Under the pieces are notes generated by a model. The model saw only the letters and a program-made list of their open reading frames with translations, was not told the origin of the DNA and did not search any database. Positions 5,008 through 8,932 of a stretch of DNA of 8,932 nucleotides are shown one piece after another. Source of the stretch: UBA11524 sp964547515. Lineage in GTDB: Bacteria; Bacillota; Clostridia; Christensenellales; Aristaeellaceae. Each line of letters starts with the position of its first letter. The first letter of the stretch is position 1. The position numbers and the translations under genes are program-made. The stretch covers positions 1-8,932 of the forward strand of contig CAZJOA010000118.1 of NCBI GenBank assembly GCA_964547515.1, written 5' to 3'.

Positions 5008-8000
5008 CTATTCCTTTCTCAGCGCCTTGTACAATTCCGTAGCCATGGCATCCTGAACCTTTTGGTAGAAGTCTGGGTCATTAAGCAATTTCGCAAAGGA
5101 GTCATTGTTATCCAGGAAACACTGGGTCACGATTTTAAGGAACTTATCTGGGAACAAAGACTGCACAAACTGCTCCGTGCTATTGTCCTTGGCGTATTTG
5201 CGGAACTTTTTAACCTCGGAGTCCTTCATGAACATCCGATAGATGCTCTCAATAATGACGCGGTCGGCATCAGTGAAATTGCCGCTGAAGCGTTCGTTCA
5301 CCTTGTCGATGATGCTTTGGAGGGTATCCTTCTTTTTGTTGGGCACCTTCGGGGCAGTGCTGCCGCCAGGGACAAATACAGGTGGCTTTTCGTCCAGCAC
5401 GATTGCCCCTCGGAAGGTTTCCGTCAGGGATGCATATTCCAGCTTGATCTTGTCCTCGATATTTCCGGTATCCTCACCCCCTGCGTTCGGCAGAAGCCGT
5501 ACAAGATGCAGCGTGTATTGGTATTCGTTGAACAAGTCCTTATCGTGGAGCCGCACTAACTGTGTGACAAAGGCATACGCCTTATTGAATTTGCGCACAA
5601 AGTCCCGCACTGTGTACCGTTCATCCTCGGTCAGAGCCATATAGCGTGCGATCACCGGGCGGAACATACCCGCCAATCGGCCAAGAGCCGCCGCGCTCTG
5701 TGCCTTGCCCGACTGGGTTGCCATGAACCGATTGAATACCTCCACATCTTCGAAGCTGTACAGCATGAACTCCCGGATTTTATTGCGTAGATCGTAGACC
5801 CGGTTCACATCGGTGCTGCCTTCCAATGTGGTCGTTTCGTAGTACGGCAGGAACGCCCCCTTGATGTCATCCTCGGTATTCTCAAAATCCAGAACAAAGG
5901 TGCTGTTCTTACCGGAGGTGGTTCTGTTCAGGCGGGAGAGCGTCTGAACGGCGGTGACATCCCGCAGCTTCTTATCCACATACATGGTATGGAGCAGTGG
6001 CTCGTCAAAGCCTGTCTGATACTTGTTCGCAACCACCAGAATGTTATACTGGCTGCTGTGGAATGCCTTGCGGAACTTCTTATCGGTGGTGATGAACTTG
6101 CCGTTCTCGTCCAGATTCATCGTGGCTTCGGTGAAGGGCTTCTCGCGGGAGTCATCGTCCAGCGTCACTTCGCCGGAGAAGGCGATCATCACATCGCAGC
6201 CCGCACACTGTTCAGCATGGTCAGCCAGGTACTTTTTGATGGCAAGATAATAACGGACAGCGTTGGCTCGGCTGTCAGCCACCACCATGGCCTTGCCCTT
6301 GCCACCGATCTGATAGCGACAGTTCTCCAGGAAGTTCGCCATCATCATCTCAGTCTTTTGGGCAATGGTATAACCATGCTGCTTATAATACTTGAACAGT
6401 GCGCGGGATGCCTGCCCCTCAATGAGTTCCGGGTTGTCCTCGGACACACGAATCAGCTTAAACGCCTCTTTGATCGTCGTGTAATTGGCCAGCACATCCA
6501 GGATATATCCTTCCTCGATGGCCTGCCGCATGGAGTACACATGGAACGGCGCCCTGATCGGTTCACCCTCCGGTGTTGTGCCAACGATGGTGCCGAAGGA
6601 TTCCAGCGTCTGTCCCTTGGGTGTGGCGGTAAAGGCGAAGAAGGACTGATTATCGTGTCTGCCCTGGCTGATGACTGCACGAATGTATTCGTCGGTCAGA
6701 TCGACCTCATCCTCGCCCACTCCGGTTTCAGCGGCGTACTCCTTCACCGCAACGCCAATGTCGATCAGGCTGCGGCGGAGGGATCTTGCACTTTCGCCGT
6801 TCTGCCCCTGATGTGCCTCGTCAATGATAATGGCGAACCTGCGCCCACGGTATTTCTCCATGTCCTTCTGGGCGAAAAGGAACTTCTGAATGGTACAGAT
6901 GATGATCCGCTTTTTGTCGTTGATGGCTTCTGCCAGGGAACGGGAATTCTTCTTGTCATCAATGGCCTCCACCAGTCCCACCTGATGTTCAAAGCCGTTG
7001 ATGGTGTCCTGCAGCTGACTGTCCAGCACCACACGGTTGGTAACCACGATAACGGAATCGAACAATCCGTTATTCTCCGCATCGTGAACGGAGGCCAGCC
7101 GGTATGCGATCCACGCAATGGAGTTGGACTTGCCTGAGCCGGCGGAATGCTGGATCAGATAGTTTGTGCCAACACCGTTCTGCCGCACATCAGCAATCAG
7201 CTTCCTTACCACGTCGTACTGGTGATACCGTGGGAAGATCATCTTTTCCTTGGTGACGGTCTTGCTGACACCGTTTTTGACCACTTCTTCCTTTTCCTTC
7301 ACGAAGGAAATGAAGCGGTGGATCAGGTCAAGCAGACTGTCCCGCTGCAAAACCTCCTCCCACAGATAGCCGGTGGCATAGCCATCAGGATTCGGGGGAT
7401 TTCCCGCACCACCGGTCACGCCGGCACCGTTAGAGCCCTGATTGAAGGGCAGAAATCGTGTATTGCCGTCAGCAAGCTGGGTGGTCATCCACGCTTCGTA
7501 AAGGTCAACGGCAAAGTAGACCAGGAAACGGTGATTCAGCCGAAAAGCAAACTCTTTGGCGCTGCGGTCGTTTTTATACTGGTTGATGGCGCAGATAAAG
7601 TCCTGCCCGGTAAGCTGGTTTTTCAGCTCCAGCGCCACAACGGGAATACCGTTGACGGACAGCACCATATCGATGGTGTTGGTGTTCGCCGTGCTATAGC
7701 GGAACTGCCGGGTGCAGCCCAGAATGTTTGCCTCGTAGCGCTCCGCATCCAGGGGATTCAGGTCGCTCTCCGGCTTGAAGCAGCAAACCTTCAGCCTGCA
7801 TCCCATGTCCTCGATGCCGTTACGCAGCACATACAGCAGACCTTGATTGGAAATGGTGGTCTCCAACCGGTAGTACAGCTTGTCCGCCGCTTTTTCGCCG
7901 TAATACTTGGTATACTTCGCCCATTCCTTGGGCTGGGTCTTGGCAATGAAGTCGCAGAGCACATCCATATAGATGCACTTTGCCACATCGTGCTGACGGT

Positions 8001-8115
8001 TATGCACCCAGTTTCCCTCGGCATCCTGCCCGCAGAACTGGGTGTAGCCGCCCGCCGGGGAGATCAGGAAGGATTCAATATCCCGCTCAAAGCGCTTTTC
8101 GCTTTTGTCCATCAT
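5008..8115 (-). CDS. hsdR: Type I restriction-modification system, restriction subunit HsdR
   Basis: HsdR is the motor and nuclease of type I restriction: it pulls unmethylated DNA past the complex with ATP and cuts at a distance. The 1035-residue frame is intact. In order it shows the HSDR_N PD-(D/E)xK nuclease (about 85-205; Asp149 and ELK 163-165), the SF2 translocase with Walker A SAGSGKS (324-330), DEAH box IIDEAH (430-435), motif III FTATPKG (495-501), KYQTGFDEP (698-706) and motif VI QTLSRLNR (724-731), and a long helical C-terminus (about 780-1035) that docks on the methylase. All key residues are present. Start choice: ATG at 8115 overlaps the hsdS stop as ATGA, and an adjacent in-frame ATG at 8112 has slightly better spacing from AGGAGG. 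A longer frame to 8226 lies wholly inside hsdS and is rejected. A counted row is 31/60 GC, below the neighbouring operons, suggesting transfer. Confidence 0.96.
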   Translation of the reverse strand: MMDKSEKRFERDIESFLISPAGGYTQFCGQDAEGNWVHNRQHDVAKCIYMDVLCDFIAKTQPKEWAKYTKYYGEKAADKLYYRLETTISNQGLLYVLRNGIEDMGCRLKVCCFKPESDLNPLDAERYEANILGCTRQFRYSTANTNTIDMVLSVNGIPVVALELKNQLTGQDFICAINQYKNDRSAKEFAFRLNHRFLVYFAVDLYEAWMTTQLADGNTRFLPFNQGSNGAGVTGGAGNPPNPDGYATGYLWEEVLQRDSLLDLIHRFISFVKEKEEVVKNGVSKTVTKEKMIFPRYHQYDVVRKLIADVRQNGVGTNYLIQHSAGSGKSNSIAWIAYRLASVHDAENNGLFDSVIVVTNRVVLDSQLQDTINGFEHQVGLVEAIDDKKNSRSLAEAINDKKRIIICTIQKFLFAQKDMEKYRGRRFAIIIDEAHQGQNGESARSLRRSLIDIGVAVKEYAAETGVGEDEVDLTDEYIRAVISQGRHDNQSFFAFTATPKGQTLESFGTIVGTTPEGEPIRAPFHVYSMRQAIEEGYILDVLANYTTIKEAFKLIRVSEDNPELIEGQASRALFKYYKQHGYTIAQKTEMMMANFLENCRYQIGGKGKAMVVADSRANAVRYYLAIKKYLADHAEQCAGCDVMIAFSGEVTLDDDSREKPFTEATMNLDENGKFITTDKKFRKAFHSSQYNILVVANKYQTGFDEPLLHTMYVDKKLRDVTAVQTLSRLNRTTSGKNSTFVLDFENTEDDIKGAFLPYYETTTLEGSTDVNRVYDLRNKIREFMLYSFEDVEVFNRFMATQSGKAQSAAALGRLAGMFRPVIARYMALTEDERYTVRDFVRKFNKAYAFVTQLVRLHDKDLFNEYQYTLHLVRLLPNAGGEDTGNIEDKIKLEYASLTETFRGAIVLDEKPPVFVPGGSTAPKVPNKKKDTLQSIIDKVNERFSGNFTDADRVIIESIYRMFMKDSEVKKFRKYAKDNSTEQFVQSLFPDKFLKIVTQCFLDNNDSFAKLLNDPDFYQKVQDAMATELYKALRKE

Positions 8116-8932
8116 GACACCTCCTTCTTTCCGGTGACATACTCGTAGATGAGGGATTTCTTGTACTGCTCCAGCTTTTCGATTTGGGATTGCTTGAGGG
8201 CAATGAGACGGTCGATTTGGGCGCATTTTTTATCAAGGAAACTTGTTATCTCTACCTGTTCTTCCATATTAGGCATAAGAACCGTAATATTTTCGAATTG
8301 TTGTTGTGATATATTCTGCATACTGCTACTCGTGCCAGATGCCAGAGATGCATAGTAGTTGCGAACAGATGTTGAAATCAAATAATACCACATAAATTTT
8401 GTATGTGCCGTATTAAGTAATTTAATTGCCCAAAGCCGATCAGGCAAGAACAATGTTGGATAGTCTTTTTCTACATATCCACAAGCCCCAACAAGGTCCG
8501 GTGTATTCATACGGCTTACGATAATGGTGTTATGTTTAACTGGACATTTTACACGATAGTATTCATCCTCATTTACATTTTTGTTTTCTGTTGGGATAAA
8601 TACCTGTTTACTCACAGCGCTGGTCTTCAACACTCCGTATTGCCCATCATGTGCAGGAGCAGCACCCGCATTAACGCTAACACCACTTTCGATAGATTCT
8701 ACAAGATACTTCAAAAAAATTCTTCCCCAATGCGCCGGAATTTCCCCAATCCACTCCACCCCGCTATCCTTCATGGGCACAGTGGGGTCAAGCCCCTTGG
8801 TGACCACCTCGGTAATCACGCTCTGCTTGTAGGCTTTCAGCTTTTCGATTTGGGCTTGGACGTTGGCGATGAGGGCGTCGACTTTTGTATATTCACAATC
8901 CAGACTATCAACAATTGCTTGTTGTACATCAG
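8112..8932 (-). CDS. hsdS: Type I restriction-modification specificity subunit HsdS (5' end outside window)
   Basis: HsdS carries two target recognition domains (TRDs) that read the two halves of a split DNA site, and it holds the modification and restriction subunits together. Here 272 residues are visible and the frame stays open to the window edge (first full codon at 8930). They comprise the central coiled-coil helix (VDALIANVQAQIEKLKAYKQ), the conserved linker (TKGLDPTVPMKDSG, VEWIGEIPAHW), the second TRD (to about 8230) and the C-terminal helix (IDRLIALKQSQIEKLEQYKK). The two helices are repeats of each other, as in complete HsdS proteins. The first TRD lies beyond 8932. The GTG at 8819 that could be taken as a start is not one, because the coding frame continues upstream. 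The second TRD is AT-rich compared with hsdR. The last codons contain the hsdR ribosome binding site, so translation is coupled. Confidence 0.92.
   Translation of the reverse strand, partial: DVQQAIVDSLDCEYTKVDALIANVQAQIEKLKAYKQSVITEVVTKGLDPTVPMKDSGVEWIGEIPAHWGRIFLKYLVESIESGVSVNAGAAPAHDGQYGVLKTSAVSKQVFIPTENKNVNEDEYYRVKCPVKHNTIIVSRMNTPDLVGACGYVEKDYPTLFLPDRLWAIKLLNTAHTKFMWYYLISTSVRNYYASLASGTSSSMQNISQQQFENITVLMPNMEEQVEITSFLDKKCAQIDRLIALKQSQIEKLEQYKKSLIYEYVTGKKEVS
8119..8125 (-). promoter_or_regulatory. hsdR ribosome binding site inside hsdS
   Basis: AGGAGGT on the minus strand encodes part of the hsdS C-terminus (KKEVS) and lies four bases before the first and seven before the second candidate hsdR ATG. 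With the ATGA overlap this indicates translational coupling, which could hold HsdR level to that of HsdS. Confidence 0.85.
8172..8188 (-). repeat. Direct repeat copy 2 in hsdS (C-terminal helix)
   Basis: The 17 bases CAGCTTTTCGATTTGGG (plus-strand reading) are identical to 8838-8854. They encode SQIEKL and AQIEKL at equivalent points of the two coiled-coil helices and bracket the second TRD. Confidence 0.85.
8838..8854 (-). repeat. Direct repeat copy 1 in hsdS (central helix)
   Basis: This is identical over 17 bases to 8172-8188 and in the same orientation. A looser similarity extends on both sides, with about half the residues identical over roughly 30 positions of the two helices. Such paired repeats are where TRDs can be exchanged by recombination. 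Confidence 0.85.

Noticed and set aside
5989..8148. Two long plus-strand open frames (5989-7137 and 7147-8148) opposite hsdR
   Set aside because: Both lie within the conserved HsdR coding frame, which has all its motifs. They have no ribosome binding sites or domains of their own.
8116..8226. 37-residue N-terminal extension of HsdR
   Set aside because: It is entirely out-of-frame reading of the hsdS C-terminus. The ATG at 8115 or 8112 has AGGAGG directly upstream.
8817..8819. GTG as a true start of a half-size hsdS
   Set aside because: The same frame continues to the window edge with typical central-helix residues (AQIEKLKAYKQ). Half-size HsdS proteins exist, but nothing here shows a start or ribosome binding site at this GTG.

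Overview
The window looks like a chromosomal segment of a GC-rich, Gram-positive-type Clostridia (Bacillota), perhaps a gut lineage. This rests on gene content rather than any marker gene: an ECF-type ThiT under a TPP riboswitch, a clostridial-style RNase Z, a cysteine-poor UDG, an NfeD/FloA pair, and strong AGGAGG ribosome binding sites on most genes. No rRNA, tRNA, CRISPR array or transposase was found.

Layout. (1) 21-1057, minus strand: a complete thiamine-uptake unit. A consensus promoter (1029-1057) drives a leader with a TPP riboswitch (916-1008), two consecutive intrinsic terminators and further hairpins. Then come thiT (73-732) and a terminator (21-56). (2) 1119-2644, plus strand: RNase Z and a family-4-like uracil-DNA glycosylase, 20 bp apart and probably cotranscribed. 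(3) 2677-4841, plus strand: a promoter and a palindromic leader, then a short NfeD protein, the flotillin FloA and a small membrane-anchored protein of unknown function. This is a membrane-microdomain operon comparable to yqeZ-yqfA-yqfB of Bacillus subtilis. (4) 4884-4924: a long hairpin between convergent operons. (5) 5008-8932, minus strand: a type I restriction-modification locus with hsdS (5' end outside the window) overlapping hsdR by ATGA. The modification gene hsdM is not in the window and may lie upstream of hsdS.

How the parts work together. Thiamine import is probably shut off at high TPP by premature termination. NfeD and FloA probably form a membrane scaffold, with the third protein as a possible partner. 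HsdS gives HsdR (and an unseen HsdM) its DNA target. Base composition falls in steps in three hand-counted 60-base rows: 46/60 GC in rnz, 31/60 in hsdR and 24/60 in the hsdS target recognition domain. This fits a restriction locus acquired by transfer, with a recognition domain exchanged separately. No wholly new system is evident. The most interesting points are the tandem-terminator riboswitch leader, the repeat-flanked AT-rich recognition domain, the palindrome against the nfeD ribosome binding site, and the unknown third gene of the floA operon.
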